The notes: a model not told the origin generated them from the sequence alone. Positions 18,401-28,075 are shown, numbered from the stretch's first letter. The stretch: 64,000 nucleotides of DNA from Clostridia bacterium (GCA_017430135.1 JAFRNM010000018.1:62001-126000), one strand, 5' to 3'. Numbers and translations are program-made.

Positions 18401-20328
18401 TGACTTCCGCTTCTCTTCTTGTAAACTTCAATTTTTATTACTCCATCAAATGCACAATATTCATCTGGTGGTATTGTTTCTCTTATTTCGTAAACATCAG
18501 GTGTTTCAAAATTTGCTGTATTAATTTCTTTATTTGAAACTATTGTTAAAGTACCATTTACTGTTTTTGTAACTGTGCCTTTTTCATCTTTAAGTTCAAA
18601 TGTAGCAGTTTGGTTTTCATCATTTAATGGTGAACCTGATTTATCTTCTTTTACTAATACTATGTCATATTTTCCTTTTGGACATAATACATATATTTTT
18701 TCAAAGTCATCATCATCTTCTTGACCTTTATAATATGTATTTTTATCTTTTAAGTCATTTACTGTTGTATATGTAGTTAAACCTGTATATCCCAAAGAAT
18801 CTGTTACTAATTTTGGTAAAGTTTCTAATGGTTGTGTTTGTACAGAATCTCTGTCTTTTACCCCTTTATCATTATAATCTTCTGCTATCCATGCAATATT
18901 AGTTAAAAATACTCCTGTATCATCTCTTATTATAGACTCATCTACTACTACTACACATTCAATTTCAATTTCTTCATAATCCGGTTTATCCATAGTATCT
19001 GGATTAAATGCTAATAAATTATCTGTCTTATTTTCTTTTCTAACTAATGTTAATCTATTATTTGACTCATCATCGTAAGTTCCATCACTTACAAAGTTAC
19101 CGCTTACAACTCTGACAAATATTAATCCCTCTGGTAATTGGTCTATAACTTTTGTTGCTCTACCATCAATTTCACCTTCGTTGTAAATTGATAATCTATA
19201 ACGAACTACACTTCCATTTTCAACCTTTATAGGATCTTTAGCATGTTTATATTCAGCTGTTGTATCTTCTCCTGATACTAATATATCTGGATCAACATTT
19301 GGCATTCTTTCTCCAAGACTTGTATAATCTGTTGTAGTACCATTTGTTGTTATTGAAGAAATATATTTTCTTAAAGCTAAGTCGAATTCTTTCTTTTCTC
19401 TTTTTAGAACTATAACCGGTTGAGTATTTTCTTTCTCTATTTCACTTGAAGCATTTGTATAAAAATATACTTTAGTATCTCTTTGAGTATTTCCAGTAGG
19501 AATAACTTTTGCAGTTTCAATTAAATATTTATATAATGCATTAGCCTCTGAACCTAAATAACTAACATCTGTTTCATCAACTATTTGCTTATAAATTCCT
19601 TCATTATTTTCCTTACAGAAAATCTCCAGATTCTCTTTATGGTAATTATTATCATCAGAATTTGTAAAATACCATAATGCAGCTTGTTGGATTGCTTTTA
19701 TTTGATCTACATTTAATAAATCAGCATCAGCTAAATTAGAATAATTAGCGTCTCCTCCCAAGTTAACCCATAGTTCTGGATTTGATTTTAATGCTTCTTT
19801 TAATGTACCATTTTTATATGTTTCAAAATTATCATTTTCTAAATAAAATAAATCTGTTAAACGAAGTATATTATTATAATTATCTCCCCATCCAGTATTA
19901 ACTTCATCTCTACCATCTGCTAATTCATCTCTTGATATGTATTTATCTATGAAATTTATATAAGTATCACCATTTTTTAAATCATCTAGTTGATAATTAT
20001 ATCCATCAATATAGTCTCTATATTCAAATCCTTGCCCAGCTTTTGCACAATATGCATCATTTACTTTACTATAGTTAATTTCACTTGCTGTTGGATTTTC
20101 TACTAGACCTATTTTATTTATAAGACGTATATTATTTCCTAAAGCATATTGTTTTCCTTCTTCATAATTAATGTCATAGTTAACCCCTGTTATTAAGCTT
20201 ACAAAATAAACTTTTCCATCTTTAAGTTCTGGCAAAGCATTTGTTGCTGCATATGCAGTTTGACCAAAAGCCATTGCACATAAAATTAGTGTGCTTACCA
20301 TTGTTAAAATAATTTTTTTCACTTTCAT
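15454..20328 (-). CDS. Giant cell-surface adhesin with thioester domain and repeated DUF11-like modules
   Basis: A 1624-residue protein. I start at ATG 20328 (AAGGAG ten bases upstream), giving a signal peptide MKVKKIILTMVSTLILCAMA ... AYA. Next comes a likely thioester domain: Cys94 in DAYCAKAGQGF and Gln215 in QAALWYF, the Cys/Gln pair that forms an internal thioester able to bind host protein covalently. Five modules of about 200-280 residues follow, each opening with FDLALRKFI or a close variant and holding YTLRVYNEG and a DHLPEGL-type strand, as in DUF11/isopeptide-type stalk domains. A SpaA-like domain (about 560-670) lies between modules one and two. The C-terminus is an Asp run, then VSTGVEATYIVLGLSVLITI, a membrane helix and basic tail. 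No canonical LPxTG is present; the VSTG before the helix could be a variant sorting site for the sortase at 56894. Confidence 0.8.
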   Translation of the reverse strand: MKVKKIILTMVSTLILCAMAFGQTAYAATNALPELKDGKVYFVSLITGVNYDINYEEGKQYALGNNIRLINKIGLVENPTASEINYSKVNDAYCAKAGQGFEYRDYIDGYNYQLDDLKNGDTYINFIDKYISRDELADGRDEVNTGWGDNYNNILRLTDLFYLENDNFETYKNGTLKEALKSNPELWVNLGGDANYSNLADADLLNVDQIKAIQQAALWYFTNSDDNNYHKENLEIFCKENNEGIYKQIVDETDVSYLGSEANALYKYLIETAKVIPTGNTQRDTKVYFYTNASSEIEKENTQPVIVLKREKKEFDLALRKYISSITTNGTTTDYTSLGERMPNVDPDILVSGEDTTAEYKHAKDPIKVENGSVVRYRLSIYNEGEIDGRATKVIDQLPEGLIFVRVVSGNFVSDGTYDDESNNRLTLVRKENKTDNLLAFNPDTMDKPDYEEIEIECVVVVDESIIRDDTGVFLTNIAWIAEDYNDKGVKDRDSVQTQPLETLPKLVTDSLGYTGLTTYTTVNDLKDKNTYYKGQEDDDDFEKIYVLCPKGKYDIVLVKEDKSGSPLNDENQTATFELKDEKGTVTKTVNGTLTIVSNKEINTANFETPDVYEIRETIPPDEYCAFDGVIKIEVYKKRSGSHYIVENIKYYVDNVEVTENREDLDVFLNTNGNIEVHVRDYQFDLALRKFITKIATKSSDYTEYTEYTAEGNRVPKITGEQVIIDTETNAKETTTAEKQHTKNKLAVAKGDKVTYTIRIYNEGQIDGYAAEVTDYLPEGLSLIPQAQSEINTTYNWVEGTDANGKAVIKSTYLKDNNKVITAADDDFSKLKTEGYYQDLQVECIVNDKATTNNLKNIAAITKYEDKNGKEVTDRDSDDDSINTDKYNPKNSTDGIGEQDDDDFEDLQLQELDLALRKFITRVADNADMTGATEYDRAPIVSQEDIKKLFNGEITTANYNHTKKPLKVNVGDYVEYTLRVYNEGSMEGYAREITDHLPEYLEYVNCEANKTTYKWNVSEDGRTVTTDYLKDFKLPEVQLSYNIGVGRDLEQYVMYSTSMYNREGNDNELKIICKVKDTIPVEINQTNIAEITKYGDKDNTPLDVDRDSQTIDNNKYNGLVDLPEDKDLPNYKKDEIDSGKSYIPGQQDDDDFEKIYVPKFDLALRKFITKVEKVNEDNTREDRYTKADYDARVPQISQESYEKLIKGETTTLEYTHSKEPMNTVQTDIVTYTLRVYNEGNMAGYASVITDDIPEGVVFLPEDATNVKYGWKMFEELPEGATAKAGKEMVELNINESSEVKKYVETDDVSKAKIIRTDYLSRENGATENLIKALDKENGLSDANPDYRDVQVAFKVVEPYRSDRIIINYAQISKDQDEDGDEVTDIDSHTDEWIKDEDDQDIEKIRVPQFDLALRKWVTQAIVTENGETTVTETGHQPFDDPEEVVKVELHRKKLSNVTVKFRYSIRVYNDGYDKETGAALPGYIAGYAKEVKDHIPEGLKFLPEDNPDWKDEGNNIITTRKLENTLLKPGEFADVEVVLTWINGNDNLGLKINYAEISEDDNDWDVPDNDSTPDNMKERHEDDDDDAPVILSVSTGVEATYIVLGLSVLITIAGGIALIKKFVM

Positions 20329-20375
20329 AATTTTTACTCTCCTTACATTATTATAATGGCACATTTCTAAAATCT

Positions 20376-20403
20376 ATTTTACACTCTTTTAAAATAATGT
20401 CAA
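20376..20403 (-). promoter_or_regulatory. Promoter of the adhesin gene
   Basis: On the minus strand TTGACA (20403-20398), 16 bases and TAAAAT (20381-20376), about 48 bases before the adhesin start. The rest of the 20404-20744 gap is AT-rich and holds no gene or riboswitch I can support. Confidence 0.65.
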
Positions 20404-20744
20404 TGCCTTATTTTTCTAAGTTCTGACATTATTCTAAAAACGGCTTGTAATTAGCTACGGAAGTATATTTTTTATTTGTAACATAAAAAATATGCCCTAT
20501 ATTACAATTATATTACATTTTTGTTACAAAATCAAGACTTTACGTCAATTTTCATTGATATTTTTATGGTTTCAAAAGTTTTTATATTTAAATTTAATAC
20601 TATATTTTGTAGTGTAATTGTGTGGACCATTAAAATTTTTCTGAAAGATTTACTTTTAGAAAAATTTAGGATGGAGATAATGGAAAAAATATATAAATAT
20701 AGTATTAAAAAAATAAAAAAGCATAAATATATATAGGTGATTTT

Positions 20745-22004
20745 ATGTTTAAAAATTGGAAACTTTTAAAAATATTTTTATTAACTTTAATGCTTATATA
20801 CTCTCTTACTCCTTGTATTTTAGCTGATGATAACAATGAAATTTTAGATGATAATTCCACAATTAATAGTCAAATTGTGGAAACACTTGAAACAAGTTCA
20901 CCTGAAACGAATTTACCAGATATAAATTCAAGAGCTGCAGTTGTAATAGATAGAGCTACAAACACTATTCTTTATGGCAAAAAAGAAACTGAACATAGAA
21001 AAATGGCAAGTACCACAAAAATTATGACATGTTTACTTGTTATAGAAAATTGTGATTTATCTGAAACCATAGAAGTTTCTAAAAAATCAGCTGGAACAGG
21101 TGGCTCAAGATTAGGTTTAAAAACAGGAGATAAAATTACAATAAATGATCTTCTTTACGGATTAATGTTATGCTCTGGAAACGATACTGCCGTAGCACTT
21201 GCTGAGCATATTGGCGGAAGTATAGAAGGATTTGCAGAAATAATGAATAATCGTGCTAAAGAATTAGGATTGGAGAATACTCATTTTGTAACTCCACACG
21301 GACTAGATGCTGATGAACATTATACAACAGCTTATGAACTTGCGAAATTAACTAATTATGCTCTAAACAATGAAATCTTTGCTAAAATTGTAGGTACTAA
21401 AACATATTCAGTTACTATTAATGGTTATCCTAAAACAATTTCTAATACTAATGAATTACTTGGAAATTTAAATGGAGTTTATGGTGTAAAAACAGGCTTT
21501 ACTAATGGTGCTAATAGGTGTTTAGTAACTGCATGTAAAAGAAATAATTTAGATATAATTTGTGTCGTTCTTGGAGCTGACACAAAAAAATTCAGAACGC
21601 AAGACAGTATAAAATTAATTGAGTATTCTTTCAAAACCTTTACTCCCGTAAATGTTCAAGAATTGGTAAATAAAAAATTTGAAGAATGGAAACATGAAAA
21701 TATAAATTGTTTTGAAATTATAAAAGGTCAAACTCAAAATGTAGAATTAAAAATTAATCCTTTAGAATATAGCACATTACCTATTAATAATAATAGCATT
21801 AAAGATTTAAATATATTAATAAACTGTAAACAAATACTTAATGCTCCTGTGTTAAAAGATAGTTATTTAGGTAAAATTGAGGTTTATTCAGGAGAAGAAG
21901 TTTTAACATCTTGTGATATTCTTCTTAATTGCAATATATTAAAAAAGAATATGTTTGATTATTTTATTGAGATTTTATGTAGCTATAGAAATCAGATTAA
22001 TTAA
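20745..22004 (+). CDS. dacF: D-alanyl-D-alanine carboxypeptidase (peptidase S11, DacF-like)
   Basis: A 419-residue penicillin-binding protein that trims the terminal D-Ala from peptidoglycan stem peptides outside the cell. An N-terminal signal helix (about 5-27) is followed by an acidic linker. All three active-site motifs are present: S89-x-x-K92 (STTK), SGN at 144-146, and KTG at 249-251. A C-terminal domain of about 100 residues follows, with a short amphipathic end (MFDYFIEILCSY), the usual place of membrane attachment. In sporulating clostridia such enzymes act in vegetative growth or cortex formation. The start has only a modest GGTG site. The last codons form one arm of a long inverted repeat (21990-22121). 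Confidence 0.92.
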   Translation: MFKNWKLLKIFLLTLMLIYSLTPCILADDNNEILDDNSTINSQIVETLETSSPETNLPDINSRAAVVIDRATNTILYGKKETEHRKMASTTKIMTCLLVIENCDLSETIEVSKKSAGTGGSRLGLKTGDKITINDLLYGLMLCSGNDTAVALAEHIGGSIEGFAEIMNNRAKELGLENTHFVTPHGLDADEHYTTAYELAKLTNYALNNEIFAKIVGTKTYSVTINGYPKTISNTNELLGNLNGVYGVKTGFTNGANRCLVTACKRNNLDIICVVLGADTKKFRTQDSIKLIEYSFKTFTPVNVQELVNKKFEEWKHENINCFEIIKGQTQNVELKINPLEYSTLPINNNSIKDLNILINCKQILNAPVLKDSYLGKIEVYSGEEVLTSCDILLNCNILKKNMFDYFIEILCSYRNQIN

Positions 22005-22121
22005 AATAAAGCAACGCAACGCGCAGCTTGGAAGGAGAATATGAAACTGTTAAAAACTTGTTTTTATACAGTTTCAATTCGCACGGGAAGTCAAGGAGTG
22101 GCTATTTTAATTAATCTGATT
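21990..22121 (+). repeat. Long foldback element overlapping the end of dacF
   Basis: Two perfect 19-base arms, AATCAGATTAATTAAAATA (21990-22008) and its complement (22103-22121), enclose about 95 bases. Inside lies a second hairpin, TGAAACTGT (22042-22050) with ACAGTTTCA (22068-22076). The left arm contains the last codons and stop of dacF. The interior is richer in GC (GCAACGCAACGCGCAGC) than its surroundings. It may act as RNA structure protecting or ending the mRNA. Confidence 0.65.
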
Positions 22122-22130
22122 ATATAAAAC

Positions 22131-22157
22131 AAAAAAGAACTTAAAAGTTCTTTTTTA
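22131..22157. terminator. Bidirectional terminator between dacF and acpP
   Basis: AAAAAAGAACTT, AA, AAGTTCTTTTTT forms a symmetric stem with A and T runs between convergent genes. Confidence 0.85.
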
Positions 22158-22168
22158 ATATATTGCAA

Positions 22169-22408
22169 TTAAACATTTTCTTTTATGTAGTCAACTACAT
22201 CTCCAACTGTTACAACCTTTTCTGCATCTGCATCTGGTATTTCTATATCAAATTCTTCTTCTAGAGCCATTATTAATTCAACTATATCTAATGAATCAGC
22301 TCCTAAATCATCTATAAAAGATGCTTCCATTGTAACTGATGTTTCTGCTACACCTAATTGTTCAACTATTATTCCTTTTACTTTATCAAATACTTCTTCT
22401 GAACTCAT
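22169..22408 (-). CDS. acpP: Acyl carrier protein
   Basis: A 79-residue acidic carrier of fatty acyl chains in type II fatty-acid synthesis. I use the ATG at 22408 (AGGAGGTG eight bases before), not the upstream in-frame start at 22429, which lies before the Shine-Dalgarno site. The phosphopantetheine Ser is in [10 protein letters not shown]. It lies about 120 bases after plsX, on the same strand, forming the common plsX-acpP pair of lipid synthesis. Confidence 0.95.
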   Translation of the reverse strand: MSSEEVFDKVKGIIVEQLGVAETSVTMEASFIDDLGADSLDIVELIMALEEEFDIEIPDADAEKVVTVGDVVDYIKENV

Positions 22409-22529
22409 GCCGAGTTCACCTCCTCTCAAGTTTTCAATGAAATGTTTTATTTCATATTTATTTTATATTATATGTTTATGCATTTGTCAAGTATATTTGC
22501 AAAGAATTTTATTTTTTAGACCGCTCGTT

Positions 22530-23549
22530 CTAATTATCTTTTGAAAAAGCTTCTATCATCTGTGGTACAGCTTTATTCTCAACAAATTTTTCTGCTTGAA
22601 TTATTGTATATTCGAATAATCTTTCATCACTACTTCCATGCGCTTTAACTACTGGTTTTTTTACACCTAAGAATAGTGCTCCACCATAAGATTTATAATC
22701 CATTGATTTTGATAATTCTTTTATTGGCTTTTTAGCAAATAAATAAGATAATTTTGTAAATATGTTTTTTGTAAAGCTTTCTTTTAAGTTTGTTTTTACT
22801 AATTTTCCAATACCCTCTGCTGTTTTTAAGAATACATTTCCTGTGAATCCATCTGTTATTATTGCATCTATTTTGCCAGAGAAAGCATCTCTTCCTTCTA
22901 CATTTCCAACAAAGTTTATATCTAATTCTTCTGCTTTTTCTTTTAATAAATTATAACTTTCTTTTACTAATTCATTTCCTTTTGTTTCTTCTGTTCCTAT
23001 ATTTAATAAGCCTATTGCAGGTTTTTCTATTCCAAATGTATTGCGTAAATATATAGTTGCCATTTGCGCAAATTGGAGTAAATTTATTGGCTTACAATTT
23101 GTGTTTGATCCTGCATCCATTAACAATAGTTGGCTTTTATATGCAGGAAGAATTCCTCCCATTGCAGGTCTATCTATTCCTTTTATTCTACCTACTAATA
23201 AAGTAGCACCTGTTAGCAATGCGCCTGAATTTCCTGCTGAAATGAATACATCTCCTTCATCAGCTTTTAACATATTAAAACCTACTACCATCGAAGAGTC
23301 TTTTTTATGTTTTATTGCTTGTGTTGGAATATCACACATTTCTATTGTTTCTGTTGCATTTTTTATTTTTAATCTATCTGAAATTTCTTCCATTTCTTTT
23401 CCATAGAATTCTTTAAATTTACTTCTAATAACTTCTTCTTGCCCTACTAAAATAACTTCAGCTTTTACTTTGTTAATTGCCTTTACAGCACCCTTGATTG
23501 TTGCGTCTGGTGCGTTATCTCCACCCATTGCATCTAATATTATTTTCAT
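22530..23549 (-). CDS. plsX: Phosphate acyltransferase PlsX
   Basis: A 339-residue enzyme that converts acyl-ACP to acyl-phosphate, the donor for glycerol-3-phosphate acylation in phospholipid synthesis. The N-terminal MKIILDAMGGDNAP is diagnostic, and GNSGALLTGA, GIDRPAMGGILP and ITDGFTGNVFLKTAEG follow in the expected order. Length fits the family. acpP follows directly; fabD/fabG genes are not adjacent here. Confidence 0.96.
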   Translation of the reverse strand: MKIILDAMGGDNAPDATIKGAVKAINKVKAEVILVGQEEVIRSKFKEFYGKEMEEISDRLKIKNATETIEMCDIPTQAIKHKKDSSMVVGFNMLKADEGDVFISAGNSGALLTGATLLVGRIKGIDRPAMGGILPAYKSQLLLMDAGSNTNCKPINLLQFAQMATIYLRNTFGIEKPAIGLLNIGTEETKGNELVKESYNLLKEKAEELDINFVGNVEGRDAFSGKIDAIITDGFTGNVFLKTAEGIGKLVKTNLKESFTKNIFTKLSYLFAKKPIKELSKSMDYKSYGGALFLGVKKPVVKAHGSSDERLFEYTIIQAEKFVENKAVPQMIEAFSKDN

Positions 23550-23628
23550 GGAATTTCCTCCCTTTTTTAAGTATCTCTATTTTATTATTGTTTTTATAAA
23601 AATGCAATAGTTTATGTATAAAAACATC

Positions 23629-23658
23629 AAAAAAGATGCAGTAAACTGCATCTTTTTA
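23629..23658 (-). terminator. Terminator of the str operon (after tuf)
   Basis: AAAAAGATGCAGT, AA, ACTGCATCTTTTT lies just after the tuf stop. The stem is symmetric and also shields plsX. Confidence 0.85.
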
Positions 23659-23667
23659 TGTTGTTAA

Positions 23668-24870
23668 CTAAGCTATAATATCAGCAACAACTCCAGAACC
23701 TACTGTTCTTCCACCTTCTCTTATAGCGAATCTTAATCCTTTTTCTATAGCGATTGGTGTGATTAATTCGATTGTCATTGATATGTTATCTCCTGGCATA
23801 ACCATTTCTGTACCAGCTGGTAATTCAATAACACCTGTAACGTCTGTTGTTCTGAAATAGAATTGTGGTCTATATCCGTTGAAGAATGGAGTATGTCTTC
23901 CACCTTCGTCTTTTGTTAAGATATAAACTTCTGATGTGAATTTTGTGTGTGGGTTGATAGAACCTGGTTTACAAAGAACTTGTCCTCTTTCAACGTCTTT
24001 TCTATCAATACCTCTTAATAATGCACCAGCATTATCTCCAGCTTCAGCTGAATCTAATGATTTTCTGAACATTTCAAGACCTGTAACAACAGTTTTCTTT
24101 CTTTCTGTTGTAAGACCGATAATTTCAACTTCTTCTTGTAATTTGATTTGTCCTCTTTCTACTCTACCTGTTACAACTGTTCCTCTTCCTGAGATTGTCA
24201 TAACGTCTTCGATAGGCATTAAGAATGGTTGATCGATTGGTCTTTCTGGTGTTGGGATATAGCTATCAACTGCATCCATTAAGTCTAATATTGGTTTGTA
24301 AACTTCATCATTAGGATCTTGAGATGTGCACTCTAATACTTTTAATGAAGAACCTTTTATAATTGGAATATCATCTCCTGGGAAATCATATTCGCTTAAT
24401 AAGTCTCTAACTTCCATTTCTACTAATTCTAATAGTTCTGGGTCATCAACCATATCACATTTATTTAAGTAAACAACGATGTATTTAACACCAACTTGTC
24501 TAGCTAATAAGATGTGTTCTCTTGTTTGTGGCATTGGACCATCAGCTGCAGAAACAACTAATATAGCTCCATCCATTTGAGCCGCACCTGTGATCATGTT
24601 TTTAACATAGTCAGCGTGACCTGGACAGTCAACGTGTGCATAGTGTCTGTTATCTGTTTCATATTCTACGTGAGCTGTGTTGATTGTGATTCCTCTTGCT
24701 TTTTCTTCTGGTGCTCCGTCGATTTGGTCATAAGCTGAGAATTGAGCTTGACCTTTTAATGATAATACTTTTGTAATAGCTGCTGTTGTTGTTGTTTTTC
24801 CGTGGTCTACGTGACCAATTGTACCAATGTTAACATGTGGTTTTGTTCTTTCAAATTTTGCTTTTGCCAT
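23668..24870 (-). CDS. tuf: Elongation factor Tu
   Basis: A 400-residue GTPase that delivers aminoacyl-tRNA to the ribosome. G1 GHVDHGKT, G3 [12 protein letters not shown] and G4 NKCDMVDD are intact, and domains 2 and 3 follow. It is the last gene of the rpsL-rpsG-fusA-tuf order but has its own promoter (24947-24975) and a long upstream gap with a structured hairpin, so part of its expression is independent. A small AGCC-GGAA-GGCT stem precedes its ribosome-binding site AAAGGAGG. Confidence 0.98.
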   Translation of the reverse strand: MAKAKFERTKPHVNIGTIGHVDHGKTTTTAAITKVLSLKGQAQFSAYDQIDGAPEEKARGITINTAHVEYETDNRHYAHVDCPGHADYVKNMITGAAQMDGAILVVSAADGPMPQTREHILLARQVGVKYIVVYLNKCDMVDDPELLELVEMEVRDLLSEYDFPGDDIPIIKGSSLKVLECTSQDPNDEVYKPILDLMDAVDSYIPTPERPIDQPFLMPIEDVMTISGRGTVVTGRVERGQIKLQEEVEIIGLTTERKKTVVTGLEMFRKSLDSAEAGDNAGALLRGIDRKDVERGQVLCKPGSINPHTKFTSEVYILTKDEGGRHTPFFNGYRPQFYFRTTDVTGVIELPAGTEMVMPGDNISMTIELITPIAIEKGLRFAIREGGRTVGSGVVADIIA

Positions 24871-24946
24871 TTGAATTTTCCTCCTTTTAAAGCCTTCCGG
24901 CTGTTTATTTTTTAAAACTTAATAACGTTTTTACATAAGCACTTGC

Positions 24947-24975
24947 ATTGTATAACATTTTTAACAAAATTGCAA
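24947..24975 (-). promoter_or_regulatory. Internal promoter of tuf
   Basis: On the minus strand TTGCAA (24975-24970), 17 bases, TACAAT (24952-24947). The promoter lies about 80 bases upstream of the tuf start, after the fusA-tuf hairpin. Confidence 0.7.
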
Positions 24976-25017
24976 GTGTTTTTTTTAATAATTTGCCTAA
25001 CCTATTTTTAGGCACTG

Positions 25018-25143
25018 TAAATCGGAATAAAATTGCTATAATGTGCATTTTGGATTTGAATTGAAAGATGAAGGCGTACGTTGGTACGTCGAAGTTTTCA
25101 ATTCAAAACAAAATGTGCAGGATAGTGATTTTAGTTCGATTTA
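25018..25143 (-). ncRNA. Structured intergenic hairpin, copy 1 (fusA-tuf), candidate RNA element
   Basis: On the minus strand, right after the fusA stop, a long stem is formed by ATTTTG / CAAAAT and TTGAATTGAAAA / TTTCAATTCAA arms. They enclose the core CTTCGACGTACC-AA-CGTACGCCTTC (core 25070-25094). The same core with different, still complementary arms lies after rpsL (27959-28065). Conserved loop plus compensating arm changes suggest selection on RNA structure. Both copies are followed by AGTGCCT. No T run directly follows, so simple termination is not obvious. Confidence 0.6.
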
Positions 25144-27225
25144 CTATTCAGCTTTTTTTCTAGAAGCTACTATAGCTTCATGAACTGATTTTGGAACTTC
25201 TTCATAGTGACTTGGTTCCATAGAGTATGAACCTCTACCTTGTGTTTTAGAACGTAAGTCTGTAGCATAACCAAACATTTCTGATAATGGAATAAATGCT
25301 CTAATTTCTTGCATTCCATCGTTTGCTTCCATACCTTCCATTCTACCACGTCTAGAGTTTACATCTCCTATAACGTCTCCCATGTATTCTTCTGGAACTG
25401 TTATTTCAACTTTCATAATTGGCTCTAAGATTACTGAATGAGCTTGTTTACATCCTTCTTTGAATGCCATAGAAGCTGCAATCTTGAATGCCATTTCTGA
25501 AGAGTCTACTTCGTGGTAAGAACCATCTACTAATGCAACTTTGAAGTCTATAACTGGGTAACCAGCAAGTACTCCTGTTTCAGCTGCTTCTCTCATACCT
25601 TGTTCAATAGGTTTGATATATTCTTTTGGAACAGCTCCACCAACGATTTTGCTTTCAAATTCAATTCCTTTACCTGCTTCTAATGGTTCCATTTCAAACC
25701 ATACGTCACCGTATTGTCCTTTACCACCAGATTGACGGATAAATTTACCTTGAACTTTAACTTTGTTTCTAATTGTTTCTTTGTAAGCAACTTGTGGTTT
25801 ACCTACATTACATTCAACTTTGAATTCTCTTTTTAATCTATCAACGATAATGTCTAAGTGTAATTCACCCATACCTGCGATGATAGTTTGACCTGTTTCT
25901 TGATTTGTATAAGCTTTAAATGTTGGGTCTTCTTCAGCTAGTTTTCCTAATGCTATACCCATTTTTTCTTGAGCTGCTTTATCTTTTGGCTCAATAGCTA
26001 TATCAATAACTGGTTCAGGGAATTCCATTGATTCAAGGATTATTGGATGATCTGGATCACATAAAGTATTTCCAGTTGTAACATCTTTTAATCCAACTGC
26101 TGCAGCTATATCTCCAGCATATACTTTATCAATGTCTTCTCTGTGATTTGAGTGCATTTGTAGAATTCTTCCTATTCTTTCTTTTTTGTCTTTACTTGAG
26201 TTTAATACTGTTGAACCAGACTCTAAAACTCCTGAGTAAACTCTAAAGAAACATAGTTTTCCAACAAATGGGTCTGTTGCAATCTTGAATGCTAATGCAG
26301 CAAATGGTTCAGAATCTGAAGTTTTAGCTTCTGTTTCTTCTCCATCTAATGTTTCACCTTTGATATGTGGTATATCTAATGGTGATGGCATGAAATCAAC
26401 GATTGCATTTAATAATTCTTGAACACCTTTATTTTTGTATGAAGAACCACATACTACTGGAACCATTGCGTTTGCTATTGTACCAGCTCTTAAACCTTTT
26501 TTGATTTCTTCTATTGTTAATTCTTCACCATCTAGGTATTTCATCATTAATTCTTCATCTTGTTCAGCAACTGCTTCTACCATTTTATCATGATATTCTT
26601 GAGCTAAGTCTTTCATATCATCTGGTATTTCAGTTTCTTCAATTTCTTTTCCTAAATCATCTTTATGCAAGAATGCTTTCATTTGAATTAGGTCTACAAT
26701 TCCTTTGAATTGATCTTCTGCTCCTATTGGTAATTGAATTGGAACTGGATTTGCTTTTAATCTATTTTTTAATTGATCAACGCAAAGCATGAAGTTTGCT
26801 CCAGTAATATCCATTTTATTTACATATACCATTCTTGGAACTTTGTATTTATCAGCTTGTCTCCAAACTGTTTCTGTTTGTGGTTGAACTCCACCTTTTG
26901 CAGCTAAAACTGTAACTGCACCATCAAGAACTCTTAGAGATCTTTGAACTTCTACTGTAAAGTCAACGTGACCTGGAGTATCAATAATATTGATTCTGTT
27001 ATTGTTCCAGAAACATGTTGTAGCAGCAGATGTTATTGTAATACCTCTTTCTTGTTCTTGTTCCATCCAGTCCATTGTTGCTGCACCTTCGTGAACTTCA
27101 CCTATTTTATGTGTTTTTCCTGTATAGAATAATATTCTTTCTGTTGTTGTTGTTTTACCAGCATCGATGTGAGCCATTATTCCTATATTTCTTGTTCTTT
27201 CTAAGGGGTATGCTCTTCCTGCCAT
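25144..27225 (-). CDS. fusA: Elongation factor G
   Basis: A 693-residue translocase GTPase. It begins with [24 protein letters not shown] (G1) and has [23 protein letters not shown] (G3) and VNKMDITGA (G4). Domains II-V are complete, with the domain IV loop region and ending [18 protein letters not shown]. It lies about 75 bases after rpsG in the str operon. A long structured hairpin follows its stop. Confidence 0.98.
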   Translation of the reverse strand: MAGRAYPLERTRNIGIMAHIDAGKTTTTERILFYTGKTHKIGEVHEGAATMDWMEQEQERGITITSAATTCFWNNNRINIIDTPGHVDFTVEVQRSLRVLDGAVTVLAAKGGVQPQTETVWRQADKYKVPRMVYVNKMDITGANFMLCVDQLKNRLKANPVPIQLPIGAEDQFKGIVDLIQMKAFLHKDDLGKEIEETEIPDDMKDLAQEYHDKMVEAVAEQDEELMMKYLDGEELTIEEIKKGLRAGTIANAMVPVVCGSSYKNKGVQELLNAIVDFMPSPLDIPHIKGETLDGEETEAKTSDSEPFAALAFKIATDPFVGKLCFFRVYSGVLESGSTVLNSSKDKKERIGRILQMHSNHREDIDKVYAGDIAAAVGLKDVTTGNTLCDPDHPIILESMEFPEPVIDIAIEPKDKAAQEKMGIALGKLAEEDPTFKAYTNQETGQTIIAGMGELHLDIIVDRLKREFKVECNVGKPQVAYKETIRNKVKVQGKFIRQSGGKGQYGDVWFEMEPLEAGKGIEFESKIVGGAVPKEYIKPIEQGMREAAETGVLAGYPVIDFKVALVDGSYHEVDSSEMAFKIAASMAFKEGCKQAHSVILEPIMKVEITVPEEYMGDVIGDVNSRRGRMEGMEANDGMQEIRAFIPLSEMFGYATDLRSKTQGRGSYSMEPSHYEEVPKSVHEAIVASRKKAE

Positions 27226-27301
27226 ATATTTTTCCTCCTTTCGTTTAATAATTTAAACGATTTTATCTTTATTTTTTACTTAATTTTTACACATCTAAAA
27301 A

Positions 27302-27772
27302 CTAGAATTTGTAGTGAGCGAAAGCCTTATTAGCTTCTGCCATTCTATGTGTATCTTCTTTCTTCTTGAATGCTCCACCGTTTCCATTAACAGCATCGAT
27401 TAATTCTCCAGCTAATTTTTCAGCCATTGTTTTTTCATGTCTGTTTCTAGCATATGTTACTATCCATCTTAAACCTAAAGTTTGTCTTCTTTCTGGTCTA
27501 ATTTCTAATGGAACTTGGTATGTAGCACCACCAACTCTTCTTGCTTTAACTTCAAGAACTGGCATTACATTTTCTAAAGCTGCTTCAAAAACTTCTAAAG
27601 GATTTTTTCCTTCTTTTTCTTTAATAATGTCAAATGCATCATATACTATTTTTTGAGCAACTGATTTTTTACCATCTAACATGATGTTGTTTACTAATTT
27701 TGTAACAACTTTGCTATTGTATATTGGATCTGGTAATACATCTCTTTTTGCTATAAATCCTCTTCTTGGCAC
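27302..27772 (-). CDS. rpsG: 30S ribosomal protein S7
   Basis: A 156-residue protein that nucleates assembly of the 30S head by binding the 3' domain of 16S rRNA. It begins [20 protein letters not shown] and holds the family core [21 protein letters not shown]. It has a GGAGGGAAG ribosome-binding site. It is separated from rpsL by about 300 bases containing a structured hairpin and an AT-rich stretch. Confidence 0.98.
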   Translation of the reverse strand: MPRRGFIAKRDVLPDPIYNSKVVTKLVNNIMLDGKKSVAQKIVYDAFDIIKEKEGKNPLEVFEAALENVMPVLEVKARRVGGATYQVPLEIRPERRQTLGLRWIVTYARNRHEKTMAEKLAGELIDAVNGNGGAFKKKEDTHRMAEANKAFAHYKF

Positions 27773-27958
27773 TATTCTTCCCTCCTTTTAATATTTTTTC
27801 TACACATAATGTAGAAAGGTACTCTGATAGGCTATCCTATCCGTATAGCGCATATAATCTATTCTAAAACTTAAGTACCAAATTTTAGATATAATTACAA
27901 GCACTATTTTATTAAACTATTTTTGTGCTAAATTTACCTAAGGCACTAAAAAATTGAA

Positions 27959-28065
27959 TAAATTAGGTATATTGTACATTTTTCGTAAATTAATCAGGAT
28001 GAAGGCGTACGATGGTACGTCGAAGTCTGATTAATGAAACGAAAATGTGCAAGATGCCTGATTTA
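27959..28065 (-). ncRNA. Structured intergenic hairpin, copy 2 (rpsL-rpsG), candidate RNA element
   Basis: Right after the rpsL stop, the minus strand folds as TAAATCAGGCATCTTGCAC with its near-complement, then ACATTTTCGT / ACGAAAAATGT, then ATTAATCAG / CTGATTAAT, around the core CTTCGACGTACC-AT-CGTACGCCTTC (28001-28025). Core and layout match copy 1 at 25018-25143, while arms differ and still pair. The remaining gap to rpsG (27773-27958) is AT-rich and may hold an internal promoter I cannot place firmly. Confidence 0.6.
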
Positions 28066-28075
28066 GTCGATTTTT

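Noticed and set aside
20521-20736. Plus-strand ORF of 71 codons upstream of dacF
   Set aside because: AT-rich chance frame with no ribosome-binding site or family features.
20404-20744. c-di-GMP riboswitch upstream of the adhesin
   Set aside because: The conserved GEMM core is absent.
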